A stretch of 64,000 nt of DNA from Plazaster borealis (GCA_021014325.1 CM037459.1:17386501-17450500), one strand, 5' to 3'. Counted from the stretch's first letter, positions 13,741-26,136 are shown. The notes: a model not told the origin generated them from the letters alone. Translations and numbers: made by a program.

Positions 13741-15866
13741 TAAAATTATCGAACAATGAAAGCTCAGTTGATGTAAAGGGTGTAGCCATACAAGTCATCA
13801 CGGGAAATGACTTTATTAAATAGTAAATACATTTTGACAATATGACGAAATGTTTAAAAGGCAAGTTGTGTGTAAATATTAGGGGCCCTACATGTGCCGA
13901 ACACGTAGCATACATCTATTTAGGGTTGAATGGCTTCTGACTGGCAACCCCGAACAAAGATATTGACAAAATAGGGAGACAGCCATCATAAGGCTAGAGG
14001 TCTCAGTTGAGTAGAATTTGGTATTTTATTCAGTATGAAAAACAATGAGCTAAGGTTTGCTGTAACACCATGCCATACGCTGTTGTTCTGCACATTTTGA
14101 ACTTCTACATTATAGGACTAACACCGTTTCAAATCTCTTTCTATACAATGACATTATTTTAATCTCAGTATAATGACAGCGTTTTTGACGGAATACTGTT
14201 CAGGTTTTAAGATTCCATACAAGCTTTCAGAGTAAGATTCGAACTTTACGGGCTAGTTTAAGGGAGTTTGAAAAAATATCCAGATTCCGTTGGAGCTATT
14301 GTGTCCAGAGAGTTGGTAAAACATAGAGCAGGAGTATGCTCAGTGGTTTTACACGCACAGTCATAACCCTTGACGCTCATCTTGTTGATAAATGTTCAGC
14401 ATCAGTCGTCATGAGTGAACACATTTGATCGCGCCCCCAACGTCAATCTGACACCCCCTTCATTTTTGGAGAGATTACAAAATTTTCATATTTTAAATCG
14501 ACCCTTAACAAAACCTCGTCTTTACTACGTTAATGGAAACTGTAGAGATAAACCCTACCGTTTGTAATGCGCATTCAATAGTTAAGAGGAATTCGTCTGA
14601 GCAGTAACGATTGAATTAATTCATTTATTTTGTTAATCCTAAAACTTAGAGACAGGATTAATATTTCGTCTGTGTGAAGAGAACAAAGAAACGCACCTAA
14701 TGATGTTGAACTGATCTCAATAGCTTGTACGACTGTCTGTCTTACTTTGACGATTCCGAAGGAATAAACAATTAAATACAATGCACAAGTTATTGTCTTT
14801 ACCGTGGCAATAAAACTTCTGATGGGATTCATGTGTAGAGCTTCATTACATTGGAAAATGCAACAAACGTCTTGAACCGAGCCTATTAATTTTATGTGTC
14901 ATGATGCCTTTTATAAGGTTTAAACACGAAGAGTGCTGCATAAAACAGGACGGCCAACATAACGGGGGTGGCTAGGTCGATGTCGCCCCCTTCATTACCG
15001 TAAGTTAACGTGTGGACACTCGCCATCGACCCAGTCTGGACCGAAGGACGTACCCGTAAAGGTTTCCAAGCTGAATATTCAAAGTGGGGTCTATTGCACT
15101 AATGTTATTTCTTCAGGGCCGCGGATGCTGCCGAGGACAAAGGACGACTTGGGATGATAAAAATGGGGCTAAAGATGGATCATTGTGGTACACCGCTCGA
15201 CAAGTCAGAGGGAATCACTCCGAGACAACTGTCAAATTAGCGATATTGTGCACAGATTAGTGCTTGTCAATAGAGGCATTGAGACGGAAACCCGACCTTT
15301 ATTCGATGCTCTGAAGGGAGAGTCATTAATTAGGTTCTCCGCCAGCTCCCATGCGGACGGACGGAGGGTCTGAGGGAATAAACAAACTGCAATGAACCAA
15401 GAGGGAAATGGTAACCTTATTGGAACCGGTCAATGAGTTGAGATCGGCCCAAATTCGGCATCTTTACACGCTTAAATACCGGGTCGGGTTCCGTTTCATA
15501 CACAATGCTTTTCTTTTATAGCTGAAAATTGTGTAAAACGTCCTATCCTCGAGAGTACGATTGCCCATACCATTAAGCGCCTTTACTTGTCCAAGGTTTT
15601 GTATTCAACTATTATCAAATCGTGGAAATACTTTGAAAAATGTTGTCTACACGATCAATATGTGCTTAACATCTACGATTTTTATCTCATGCGAGTCTTC
15701 CGCGATAAACATGTTAACCGTTTTGTCGAGCAATCTAATTACAGAATAATAGTCGGTATAACGAAAACATTCCATTCCCAGTAGTTTTGTTTCTAAGGGT
15801 GAAATCATATTACCTTACTGTGATAGCTTTATAGCCATCCAAAATAAAATACAAACTAGACACGTT
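13741..15866. other. intergenic, no gene recognised
   Basis: No exon, RNA gene or clear repeat recognised. Composition is less AT-rich around 14.9-15.5 kb, where several short ORFs of about 60 codons lie, but none resembles a protein I know. Confidence 0.4.
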
Positions 15867-15886
15867 TGCATTTGTGCACAAATGCA
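15867..15886. repeat. perfect 20-base palindrome
   Basis: TGCATTTGTGCACAAATGCA reads the same on both strands. It sits directly outside the left end of the TGACGTCA-rich element starting at 15888, so it may mark the insertion site or be an octamer-like (ATTTGCAT-type) palindrome. Function unknown. Confidence 0.75.
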
Positions 15887-15887
15887 G

Positions 15888-16937
15888 AGCTGTTTCGCGA
15901 ATATAATTTTCAAATTACTGAAGTGAATATGAAAGTGTCTTTGTATTCAAAGCAGTTATGATGTATCAAGCCTGTTCAAAAAAGAATTTTGGTTATAGCA
16001 TGCTCCGTTAGCAATTTATGACTTAAAGGGGCAAAAATGAAAAAATCATAACAAATCATGTGATGACGTCATCATGACGTCATTACAAGTTTACCAGGAA
16101 CTTGCTATGACATATCAAGCCTGTTTAAAAAAATAATTTGGATTAAAGCATGTTCCGTTAGCAATTTCTGTTTTAAAGGGGTAAAAAATGAAAAAATCAT
16201 AACAAATCGTGTGATGACGTCATCATTGCGTCATTTTAAAATTTGCAGGAACTTACCAATATCTAACAACCTACCAAGTTCCAACATGATCGCACTAATA
16301 CTTCGGGAGATATACGACTTCAAAAAGTGCACCTTTAATGCCGCGTCACGTGACCCCCGATGACGTCATTGATCTGAAACTTCACACATATTATTGCTGC
16401 CTGACGATCAACATGTGTGTAAAATTTGAAGTGATTGCACAAAACTTCTACACACACATCTTCAAAAAGTCCATTTTGAAGAGTTTTCAACCTGTCGCTA
16501 GAGGGCGCTGTTGCATTTTGTGACGACATCACTATTTTTTTTAACTGCCCACCCTTGCCAGACACTAACATCGTTAAAAGCAAGTTCATAACTTTTGCCA
16601 CTTTTGAATTACGAGGGCACTTCCTGTTTTATCCCTACCCAATCCCGCAAACAGAAACCTACGGTCTCTTGTGGCTGATTTGATATAGATTTTCAAATAT
16701 TTAAAATTAATTAACTTTAAGATGACGTCACGTGGCAGTTGATGACGTCATCATGACGGATTTGTTTTAGGACCTGTCGCCCACCAATACCTTTCATCAC
16801 TGAAAGTTTCATTGCAATTGCTCTTTAGGAACTATGTAAAAAACGCGTTGACTGAAACAGACAAATAAAAAAAAAAAAAAAAAAAAAAAAAACTTTAACG
16901 AAAACAAGAGCTGTTTCGCTCCGCTAGCGAAACAGCT
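15888..16937. mobile_element. 1.05-kb repeat element with AGCTGTTTCGC ends and six CRE motifs
   Basis: The left end reads AGCTGTTTCGCG (15888). The right end is a perfect 12-bp hairpin, AGCTGTTTCGCT / AGCGAAACAGCT, with a 5-base loop (16909-16937). The same word in opposite orientation therefore bounds the element. Inside, about 130 bases are duplicated (about 15957-16087 and 16108-16235). Perfect TGACGTCA sites lie at 16064, 16075, 16215, 16361, 16723 and 16743. A poly-A run of about 25 bases (16868-16892) precedes the right end. No protein is encoded. It looks like a non-autonomous element, class unresolved: the poly-A suggests retroposition, the ends suggest a DNA transposon or Helitron-like tail. 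Confidence 0.6.
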
Positions 16938-19166
16938 AATTAGAAACCAGAAATGTTCATTACAAGCACTATATATAGAGTCTCGTTCGTACTCGATAAT
17001 TTTGTGAACTTGGGTCCCCCACGTTTATTGCTTTAATGTTTGAGTGAAACCACGCACTTTAACGTTTAGATTTGAATGATCTTAATTTCAGAATGGCTGT
17101 TCAACAATTGAAATTAAATTACTTTGTTTACTGAATCGAACGCCAATTTCAGGGGAATTAGTTTTGAAATGAAATTGAATAAACTGGATGTTAAATAGAA
17201 ACTTTTTATTTGCTGAAATTGGCCGGTAAATTCTATAGTTGAAAAAAGTGTAATGTATTAGTTCCAAGCCCACAAATTGCGTATTTTGACACAATAAAAT
17301 TCCTGGGTACCTACGCAAAATCATGTTAAATGATTAAAATAAAACCGTCCGATGATCTTGAATCCAGTGACCACGTGCACTTCGAATACACGAGTGCCGA
17401 CGTGTACCGTATCTGCAAAGCAAAACCGGTGTCTATACATTCGTTAAAAGACAACAGGCAAAGTACCTGGCTCATCTGATAGCTCTTCAGATACAAATAA
17501 AATGAAAGCAATTGCTATTCAACACGGACAAGTACATGGAGAGGGGACGACCACGACCGACACTACTGACGTAAGTCTGTAAGTTCCTGGATGGGTTCAA
17601 CTCTATGTAAGTAGGCCTATATTATATAATATGATGTTTGTATTTAAAATATTTTAAGACGCTGTATAATTCATATCGTTAAGTTTTACAATTTAAAAAT
17701 GACTTCATCTACATACGGAACAACTTTACGGGAAATTTTAAATTCTTATGGAAGAGGAACCCCGTCGCATTTTATTTCTACTTATTAATATTTGACTTGA
17801 TGTTCGATCTACACTACTTTATTATATGCAAATAGATCTTCACTTGTTTCGCATGGTCCTCAATCACTCCAATTGTACTTTATAAACATCACATTTTTAT
17901 CAGGCAACAGCCATCTTCATTCTTCAATATCAGTATAGAAATAGTCCTGTCACTTTTCTGTAAATAATGTCCGTTATTGTTTTTAACAGGAAACTATGAG
18001 AAAGATGGTGTAGGCATGATAACTACAGGTCATGAGATTCCGACTCTGAGCCCTGGCTTTAGCCCACCTCAACACAAATGGCGACTTATTAGTAAACACA
18101 ATTCATTAGGTTGTATTACTCCAGTGATTCAATTAATGAGCATGTCTTCCCTTCAATAACATCATTACCATCTCATTAGGCACGATGAATTGTTGGATTT
18201 CTCACCAGGTGTCCAAAAAGGACTTGACTAAAGGTTTAATACGGTTCAAGACAATTACTCATTAGGCATCCCTGGTCAAATTGACAGAAATCAACATCTC
18301 TTAGGGGAGAGGATCTAGGGTGTGTTCAAAACTACCAAACGTGTTTTAAACTGCTGTCTGTTTTTAGCGATATCTTTCCTTTGTTGGAAGGAGGTAACGT
18401 ATTGTTTGCATTCAAGACCCCCCCCCGAAACAAAACAAAACATTAGAACATTGTGTCATTGTTATTAGTTAAGTTAGCCTGTATGTTTTGTAAATATTCA
18501 AGAAAATGTTATCAAAAAACTGTTTATGCAGCTTTTTAAACGGAAACTTTTATCCCACAAGATTATAAGTATATCAGTAAGAAATTGATCAAACCGAAGA
18601 CAGGTATACTTGACATATACTTCTATCTTTACTGGAATCAATTTCAAAAATATTAAAATGTCCAATTAAACATTGTTCATATTGTTTCGAACAATTCCCA
18701 TTGTGAACAATTCCTTAAAAACGAACGTGTGTTGTATAATGATAAAATTGTAAAAATGAATACAATAGGTTTATATTGCCATTACGTTAAGAAACATCAA
18801 AGCTAAAGTTCAATAGATGCTTATCGAATGCAATTGAAAGCAAACATTGAAACTTATTGTTTAAATTCTCCTGTGACTTTTCATTAGTTTGAATTCTTAA
18901 ACCACTAAAAGTTAGGATCTATACCACGTAATGGCAAGCCCCCCCCCCCCCACTTCCCCAATGGAACTTTGAAAGCCAGTTGGTGTGCCTGGTGTGTGTC
19001 ACGCAACTGATCCTTCTTCGCAAACGGAACCATACAATATTTGTGTTGTGCTATATACCATTAATGTTAAATGTTTTGAAATTACAGATAAAAAGCTGAA
19101 TTGGCTGCTGTAAACTGCTTACCAACCAAAACTAAAACAATATTCTCAAAGGCTACTACTACTAAG

Positions 19167-19204
<38 letters not shown>

Positions 19205-19936
19205 ATTCGCTTTTAAAGGTTATTTTTAAGTTGCTCATACTAAGCAGTCATTTATGGCGTATAGTTTCAAATCTTGGTAGTTATGGAGGCAGTATTGACC
19301 AAGTTTGAAGAGAATTTTTTATAATTTGCCATCAAAACAGTTATTTTTATCGTCCGCTTTTGTATCACAGAACGGTCGTCGCGTCAGCGTTAAACGGCAC
19401 CATAAAACAGCCACATGGAAGCGATGCTATAATTTGGCGTAGTCATTATTAGATTTTCAATCACCATGATTTCATTGGTTTCTGAAATTGAAATTACTAT
19501 CCGAGAAATGAAGGTTACAGTAACAACGGAGATCATGACAATAAACGATTTCATTTGCATCCAACTAGAGGGCTAGGGGTTGTGACGCACAGTGCTACAT
19601 AGTGCGCTCAGTGGCAATTTAAACATTTTAAATTTCACTGTTGGTAAAGGTGAAAGGAAAATTGGTTGCAAATTCAATCCCAACCATTTTTCTTTTCAAT
19701 AACCCCTTTCAAATTTTAGGTACGGTTCAAGATGAATAGCCCTGAAATAGTATTACGGGAGAAGATTTCCATGAAATTACTCCCGCATTTTGATCGGATA
19801 GACCGGCACTCAAGAAGCTTATATCAGCAGAATGGAACATAAGAAAACATCGTTACGAAGTGGACTGGAATCGGCTAGATCTGCAAAGCGTTCTGAATGG
19901 AACGGACTAAACGTAACTGAACAACTTGATACCGGT
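16938..19936. other. intergenic, no gene recognised
   Basis: No exon recognised. Contains a (GTT)n microsatellite at about 19166-19203 and C-rich runs near 18417 and 18939. The remainder is AT-rich, with nothing I can assign. Confidence 0.45.
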
Positions 19937-20200
19937 ATACACCAATCCTTCGCCGATCTTGAACTCTTGGTGGCAGCAGAAACGCCTCCATTACTGCGGT
20001 GGTACCTGGGTGGTACTGTGCTGCCTATACCTATCGATGAGCTTGGGGCTGCTGCACTAGTTAATATATATGGTTATATATAAATAAAAATTGTTTTTAT
20101 ATATAATAGTTACATAGTAAGCAGTCGTACCACCACCGCAGTACCACCGCAGTTTGTCTGCTGCCACCAAGAGTTCAAGATCGGTGAAGGATTGGTGTAT
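19937..20200. repeat. 264-bp inverted repeat
   Basis: The outer 44 bases (19937-19980) match the reverse complement of 20157-20200 with about one mismatch. Matching continues inward less strictly through ACTGCGGTGGTAC-like words. The centre (about 20060-20110) is AT-rich with ATATATA. A short frame reads the same on both arms (IHQSFADLELLVAA and IHQSFTDLELLVAA), which follows from the inverted duplication. It would form a long hairpin if transcribed or cruciform DNA if supercoiled. Likely a fold-back transposable element. Confidence 0.75.
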
Positions 20201-20860
20201 AGATGAGAATGTTTTACTTTGATTATATCTTAATCTAGTAAGAACCTTCAAAAGTGCCTTGCACTGTGACCTGTAGGCCAGAGAAAAATAAAACCCTGTG
20301 TATATAGAATATGATGACAAATTTCAGGTTGAAGATGTGGGAGGAAAATCCCAACAACCCGACAAAACCCAAGCAATCAGGAAGGGACTGAAAACCCAAT
20401 CCACATGCAAGGCCCCTTGGGGCAACGATTTGTATTGGGAACACACCGATTGCTTGAAACTGCAATAAAACAGCAGAACATAAAAGCCAGCTTGAAGAAG
20501 CTTCAGGGGTGAGAAACTAGTCGGTTCAACAAAAGAGAAACAAAAAGGCAACGTAAGTGAATAAAAACTTTAACTAGACGACTAAATATATGAACTAAAT
20601 AGATAAATCAATGATTTGATAGATGAATCAATACATAACTCAACAGAAAAAGAAGTATACAATTAAATTAATTATATTTAAAAAAAACCCACATGGACTA
20701 ATATCATAGCGTTGATTAGCATACATTGCTAAGCTCAGGGCATTCTGAGAAACAATAGGCTACCAATCAAAGTACCGTAAGACAATAATTACATAATGTT
20801 TGGTTCCCCGCTAGAATTGGACGAGCAAATCAGCTCATTAAACATTATTAAGATGTTTGT
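20201..20860. other. intergenic, no gene recognised
   Basis: No gene recognised. A GC-richer patch at about 20330-20470 has overlapping ORFs on the - strand, but no domain is evident. The rest is AT-rich. Confidence 0.4.
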
Positions 20861-21217
20861 TTAAAGGCACTGTACACGTTTGGTAATTACTCAAAATATC
20901 TATTAGCATAAAAACTTTCTTGGTAACGAGCAACGGAGAGCTGTTGATAGTATAAAACATTGTAGGAAACGACTCCCTCTGAAGTAACGTAGTTTTTCAG
21001 AAAGAGGTAATTTCTCCCTAAAATAATAAAAACTTCTTGCAAGCTGAAAACACACTAATTTGTACAAGAGGGATATTTTTTCTTTCATCATTTTCTTGCA
21101 ACTCCGATTACCAATGAGCCCACATTTTTAAAGGCTTGTTATTTTATGCTTATGTTGGGATACACCAAGTGAGAACACTGGTCTTTGACAATTTCCAAAC
21201 GTGTTCAGTGCCTTTAA
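20861..21217. mobile_element. TTAA-flanked MITE, subfamily 1
   Basis: Bounded by TTAA on both sides (20861 and 21214). Terminal inverted repeats read AGGCACTGTACACGTTTGG and, reversed, AGGCACTGAACACGTTTGG. The interior is shared with the copy at 25.75 kb (GATAGTATAAAACATTG, CTCCCTCTGAAGT, GATACACCAAGTGAGAA). A TTAA target is known for piggyBac-type transposases, so this is probably a non-autonomous piggyBac-like MITE. It encodes nothing. Confidence 0.8.
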
Positions 21218-21739
21218 CAATCTTTTGAAACAAGCTCTGATCTTGACAACCATTTGATGGTAAAAACACCCCAGACACCCCACACAGAAACACATACAGT
21301 AGATCAAACGGTAGCATACAGTAGTTAAATTGAACAGCAGAGCACTGCGATTGACATACCTAATGATTCTGTTATACCATAGAGCCATATCTCCCTAATA
21401 AGTGTACTCTTTAGATATAGTGTTGACAGAGACATGTTTTTATGATACAATTCTGTTCTGTTATAAAACAAAATACCTGAACGTCAACAAGTCTGAGTGT
21501 TTTAAATTCGATTTTAAAAGAGAAGTTATTATTTGTGAATAATAGTAGCGATATTGTGCGATAACTGTCTATACACATGAACAATAATAATCTGATTTAC
21601 TTCAGTATCGACAGATGATTGTTGATGTTGTAAATCGTGCACAAAATCATAGCCACAAATCATGTCTCTTTGCCGGGTCGGTCATACTATTATATTAAGT
21701 TTGACTTTTATCAACTCGATTCTACAACGAAAAGCATAA
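21218..21739. other. 5' flank of rax, no feature assigned
   Basis: AT-rich stretch between the MITE and the candidate promoter. No gene. Distal regulatory sites are possible, but none can be singled out. Confidence 0.35.
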
Positions 21740-21900
21740 TGAATCCAAGGAACGGGCGGGCACACGGCCCGACTTATAAAATAGTGGGCCATCTCTCTAT
21801 CTGATCTAATTGGCCTCTAATTGGCTGTCAATCATCACTTGTCCACAGCTAAACTCCGCCCCTGTTTTGAATAACGCAGAGAGCATTGCCCGACGACCAT
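21740..21900 (+). promoter_or_regulatory. candidate rax core promoter
   Basis: A TATA-box-like TATAAAAT lies at 21775-21782, preceded by GGGCGGGC (about 21754-21761). Two ATTGG (inverted CCAAT) words at 21809 and 21820 and a CTCCGCCCCTG GC-box word near 21854 follow. This is about 690 bases upstream of the first ATG of the + strand rax gene. The position and motif density suit a promoter; the start site itself cannot be read from sequence. Confidence 0.4.
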
Positions 21901-22465
21901 TATTCATGTTTTGTGTTGTAGGGACTGATGAAACCATTCGTGCATCTCCCCCATCAGCATTTAGCTGTGTACATGTAGTGACTTATACTGCTTAGTGTAA
22001 GGCAGATGATTTGCCAGGTCTGGCATACTCAAAAAGCGGATCGACTCCTTCTTCCACACATGAGGAGGAACATTTTACGTCTTGTCAAGCACTTGATAGG
22101 ACTTGACCAGGGATCTTAAGCATCTGTTTGATTAAGCGACCAGTTGTACAAAGCATTTAATCAAGTTCTGATCGAAATTTTCTGAATTTACTTGAATATA
22201 CTTTTGCGGTCTGTTGTAGGACTTTTTCTTCACTTGGCAAATCCAGTTAAAAGATCTTGGCTATTGAAGTGACATTTCATATTGCAATGACTGTGATAAA
22301 AATGTGTAATACAAATGAAAAGTTGTTGAGTTAAGGTTAGTCAGACGTGCCCAGAACTGCAAAAGAGGAAGGTACTTTGTCTCATAAAAGGTACCAGTAT
22401 CGCAAAAAGCGGCTCATAAAAATACATCAAATCATTAGAAGACATTGACTTTTTGTTACTCATAG
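21901..22465 (+). other. rax: candidate rax 5' leader or upstream sequence
   Basis: Sequence between the candidate promoter and the rax ATG. The bases just before the ATG, a T-rich tract ending ACTCATAG at 22458-22465, fit a 3' splice acceptor, so part of this may be a leader intron. TAG at 22463-22465 is an in-frame stop, so coding cannot extend upstream without splicing. Confidence 0.4.
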
Positions 22466-22892
22466 ATGCTTTCTGGATTAGGTTTGTGCGTTTCCCAATC
22501 AGCTGGATTTATGGATCATGTTACTTTAGCACCACAATTGAGAGACTTGATGGAGCAGCAGATACATCGACACAGTAGCCTACAGATGAACCCACACCCC
22601 ATGGATGACTTCCACTTCCCGGCTTTGCATCAGCAACCTCTTCAACTTCTCATGAACTCCCCGTCTCGTCAGAGACCAAACCACTCCATTGATGCTATCC
22701 TGGGGATACAACGAGGAGGGACATCCGATGAGAAACAGACCCCAAGCTCACTGGCTAACATGAACCGACACCACCGGCTCAGCTCTACATCCCCTACCGT
22801 CTCTCCGTGTATGTCGCCGCCGGAGAATCTCCTCGAGAGTACCGGTCAAGATAGTGATTTCTCCGAAGAAGGTTGCAAGCCGCATACAGAGG
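22466..22892 (+). CDS. rax: retinal homeobox protein Rax, coding exon 1
   Basis: First coding exon of a paired-like homeobox transcription factor, residues 1-142 plus one base of codon 143. The diagnostic element is the octapeptide (eh1-like) HSIDAILGI at residues 73-81, which in Rx proteins is a repression motif that recruits Groucho/TLE. The rest is His/Gln/Ser/Pro-rich and probably disordered, ending in an acidic stretch (DSDFSEEG). The ATG at 22466 directly follows an in-frame TAG; a second in-frame ATG encodes residue 16 (MDHVTL) and is an alternative start. The exon ends at GAGG|GTTAGT, leaving phase 1, which matches exon 2 exactly (codon 143 becomes Gly). Intron 1 is 6,948 bases. Gene identity is confident from octapeptide, homeodomain and OAR together; the exact N-terminus is less sure. 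Confidence 0.88.
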
Positions 22893-23811
22893 GTTAGTAT
22901 ACATTTACTTGGGTCTCGTCTATGAACTCAGAAAGCACGACTTTTCCCATCAATGAAACAATCTTTACAATATTCTCTTTAACTTACATTAGGACTAATG
23001 TGGGTTTTTCTTTTTACCTCAATGGTTGTGATTCTATGCTTGGTATTTTAAGTAGACACTGAGTTACAAAAGTGCAGTGTTATTAATTTGTTAAATTCCG
23101 ATCGTTCGAGTAAGTTGTACCGAAGAATTCATCCGAAAATGATCAAAATTTATCACTTACAAACAATTTCAATAAGGATGGGGCTTCGTTTTCTTATTAA
23201 AATGTAATAGGGGTGCTCATTTATTCATCAACGAATAGATTTCCACATTGCACGAATTAAGGAGGAGAGAGCGCTTTTTATCAATATAATTGTAAAAAAC
23301 CAGCGTATTGATATTGGTCTTTTTATTATTCAGAGCACAATAGAGTATTTTATCGTTAAAATAGTGAAGAAAAGGAAACAATTTGGGGAAACGAAATGAA
23401 AACAATGCTTATCTGGATTGGAGTGTACTTGAAATGAGTCCGGCATAAGAAACGACTTGGATAGTTGAAGTCCAACATGATCAAAATCATCCAAATTTAT
23501 TTACAAATGAAATGTGGCAATAACTGTCAAATTACAACAATTTTAAGGTGTGTGTGTGTTTGATAGACAAGACAAGACAAATCAAGCTGCCTGTACGATG
23601 TTACATGCCGTATTTATATGGCTGTATGGCCATACCCTTGGCTATTTGACAGTGTAATACAAACCGAGGCGACCACAGTAGACCCAGCATGCATGAAAGA
23701 AAACTGCAATTTTTATCATTCGTTTGTGATGCTATTATTTTTTTTAGAACTAGTGTTTGATCTGAGTTTCCTTAATTGTGGCTTGTAAAAGCATGGACCA
23801 AAAGCACGTAT
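22893..23811 (+). other. rax intron 1, proximal part
   Basis: Non-coding, starting at the GT donor at 22893. AT-rich, with no repeat recognised apart from a short TG run near 23548-23559. Confidence 0.6.
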
Positions 23812-23813
23812 AA

Positions 23814-24135
<322 letters not shown>

Positions 24136-24883
24136 ATTAGAAATATATTTGTTTAGAAGTCATCGTCAACTTTCTATGTCCGTAAATACATTCATTAATT
24201 TCATGATATGTTTCTGGAAAGCTGTTTAAACTCTATTGTAACAACCATTACCATCCATAAACTACGATAGTATTTGCTTACATTTCATACCATGCAAACA
24301 TTAGTTATTATTATTAGTTTTTTAATTAATTACTAATTAATACATTTTATGTGACCGTGATTCTATCCTACTTTGCAGAGTCCATTACCATTTATTTTGT
24401 GTTTAATCGTGTTTTCTGTTGACCTCAGTTTCTAGTTTGTGGCGATTCAATACTTTCACTGCATGTCTCTTCTAGTCGTCAGATTATTCTCTTACTGCGT
24501 ATTTATTTGTTTTCAATTGTTAAATTTTTCATTTTGTGTTTGTTTAGTTTTATAGTAATTGAACCATTTATTGGATATTGATTTATGTAGAATTTTGTTT
24601 GAAGTAAAAGAACAAATAGTCTGTCAGACTGGTTTAACCGAAAGTCCGTTGTGCAAGAGAAAATGGTTATTTCACAGTCTTGATTTAGAGGACTTTCGTT
24701 TCAGTAAAAAATCCCCACACATCTTCGTGTTGGTACCTTGCATTTAATGAGAAATAATGACAAATTAAGTTCCAACATTAAGTTTAACACAACAAAATTA
24801 ATAGCAAAACACAGTTCCTTTTTTGCGCTTTATCACACCCGAGGACTCTATGGTCGAAAATATAAGAGCCATTTATTTACATC
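24136..24883 (+). other. rax intron 1, middle part
   Basis: AT-rich non-coding sequence between the microsatellite and a SINE fragment. Nothing assignable. Confidence 0.45.
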
Positions 24884-25021
24884 CTTATAGCACCATGTAA
24901 CGGTTTACACGATGCTGTGGAGCAATCTACAGCCTACCATACCAGAAAACACCAGGGCAAACCCCTTCTCCTATTAAACGGCACGTGTACTGGGTTATTT
25001 TACGTGCATCACATAACACAG
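24884..25021 (-). mobile_element. fragment of tRNA-Leu-type SINE body
   Basis: Shares a diverged block with the longer antisense SINE at 34.6 kb: TATAGCACCATGYAAYGGTTTACA, then ACCAGRRAACACYRGGGC, CCCCTTCTC and GTGCACTGGGTT-like, TTTTACGTGCAT and CACAACACA-like words. The tRNA head is missing, so this is a truncated copy (degenerate letters summarise the two copies). It lies within rax intron 1. Confidence 0.65.
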
Positions 25022-25748
25022 ATACTTTATTCGTATTGTTTCGAATCGTTAAAGTTGCTAAAATTGCAAAGACGGACAAAACATCTACGTCAGGTGTTAC
25101 CAATGAAGTGGGAAGAATGTTTTTAGTGCATGAAAAGGCATTAAAAAACATGCACGATATTCATTATACAATACTTACATGAGACGAAGCAAGCATGACA
25201 GGCTGTCCAGTGAACACATTTTCTCTGGAAATGTTGGTAATAAAGCAACCTTAGAACTAAGTTGCGTTGATATACAGGGGTGGTTTATGATTGTAACAAT
25301 TATACCATCTTGTGGACATCTCAAAGACCTTTTTTTAAGAAATGACATTTTAGAAATGAAACCATTTGATGTAAACACGATCGTTTTATGTATGACCGTC
25401 ACTAGACACCCTATGTTTACAAATTGTTATTCGTCAACTTGCTTCCCCAAAGACTATGGCGATTCGGTTCTTTCGGAATAACTGTTGAATAGTTTGTAAA
25501 AACCACTATTCGCAATGTGGTACCGATATGAACACAAACTTTGACTTGTTTGCACCTTGCCCCCCCCCCAAATAGCCAGCTGCTCAATACTAAATTGGGC
25601 TTACTGTTAAATATTCATTTCTTGTCTAATTGCGTGGTAGGGGCATCTCTATTCATTATCTTCTAATCTTCCTTAATGATTGAAATCTTATTGTTGGAAA
25701 TCTTGGTTAAATGTTGATCGCAACAAACTGACGTGTGTTGATCTTTAC

Positions 25749-26136
25749 TTAAAGGCAGTGGACACTATTGGTAATTACTCAAAAAAATTATTAGCACAAA
25801 ACCTTACTTGGTATCAAGTAATGGGGAGAGGTTGGTAGTATAAAACATTGTGAGAAACGGCTCCCTCTGAAGTGGAGTAGTTTTCGAGAAAGAAGTAATT
25901 TTCCACGAATTTGATTTCGAGACCTCAAGTTTAGAACTTGAGGTCTCGAAATCAAGCATCTGAAAGCACACAACTTCGTGTGACAAGGGTGTTTTTTCTT
26001 TCATAGTTATCTTGCAAATCCGACGACCGATCGAGCTCAAATTTTCACAGGTTTGTTATTTTATGCATATGTTGAGATACACCAAGTGAGAAGACTGGTC
26101 TTTGACAATTACCAATAGTGTACACTGTCTTTAAGA
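25749..26136. mobile_element. TTAA-flanked MITE, subfamily 1, best copy
   Basis: Bounded by TTAA at about 25749 and 26131. The ends are AGGCAGTGGACACTATTGG and, reversed, AGACAGTGTACACTATTGG. An internal perfect hairpin of about 20 bp per arm lies at about 25912-25956 (TTTCGAGACCTCAAG / CTTGAGGTCTCGAAA). It shares interior blocks with the 20.86-kb copy. Probably non-autonomous piggyBac-like. It lies within rax intron 1 and encodes no protein. Confidence 0.85.

Noticed and set aside
1..22000. orthopedia, the third HRO gene
   Set aside because: No homeodomain-like frame (RHRTRFTPAQL or similar) on either strand; it must lie outside the window if linked.
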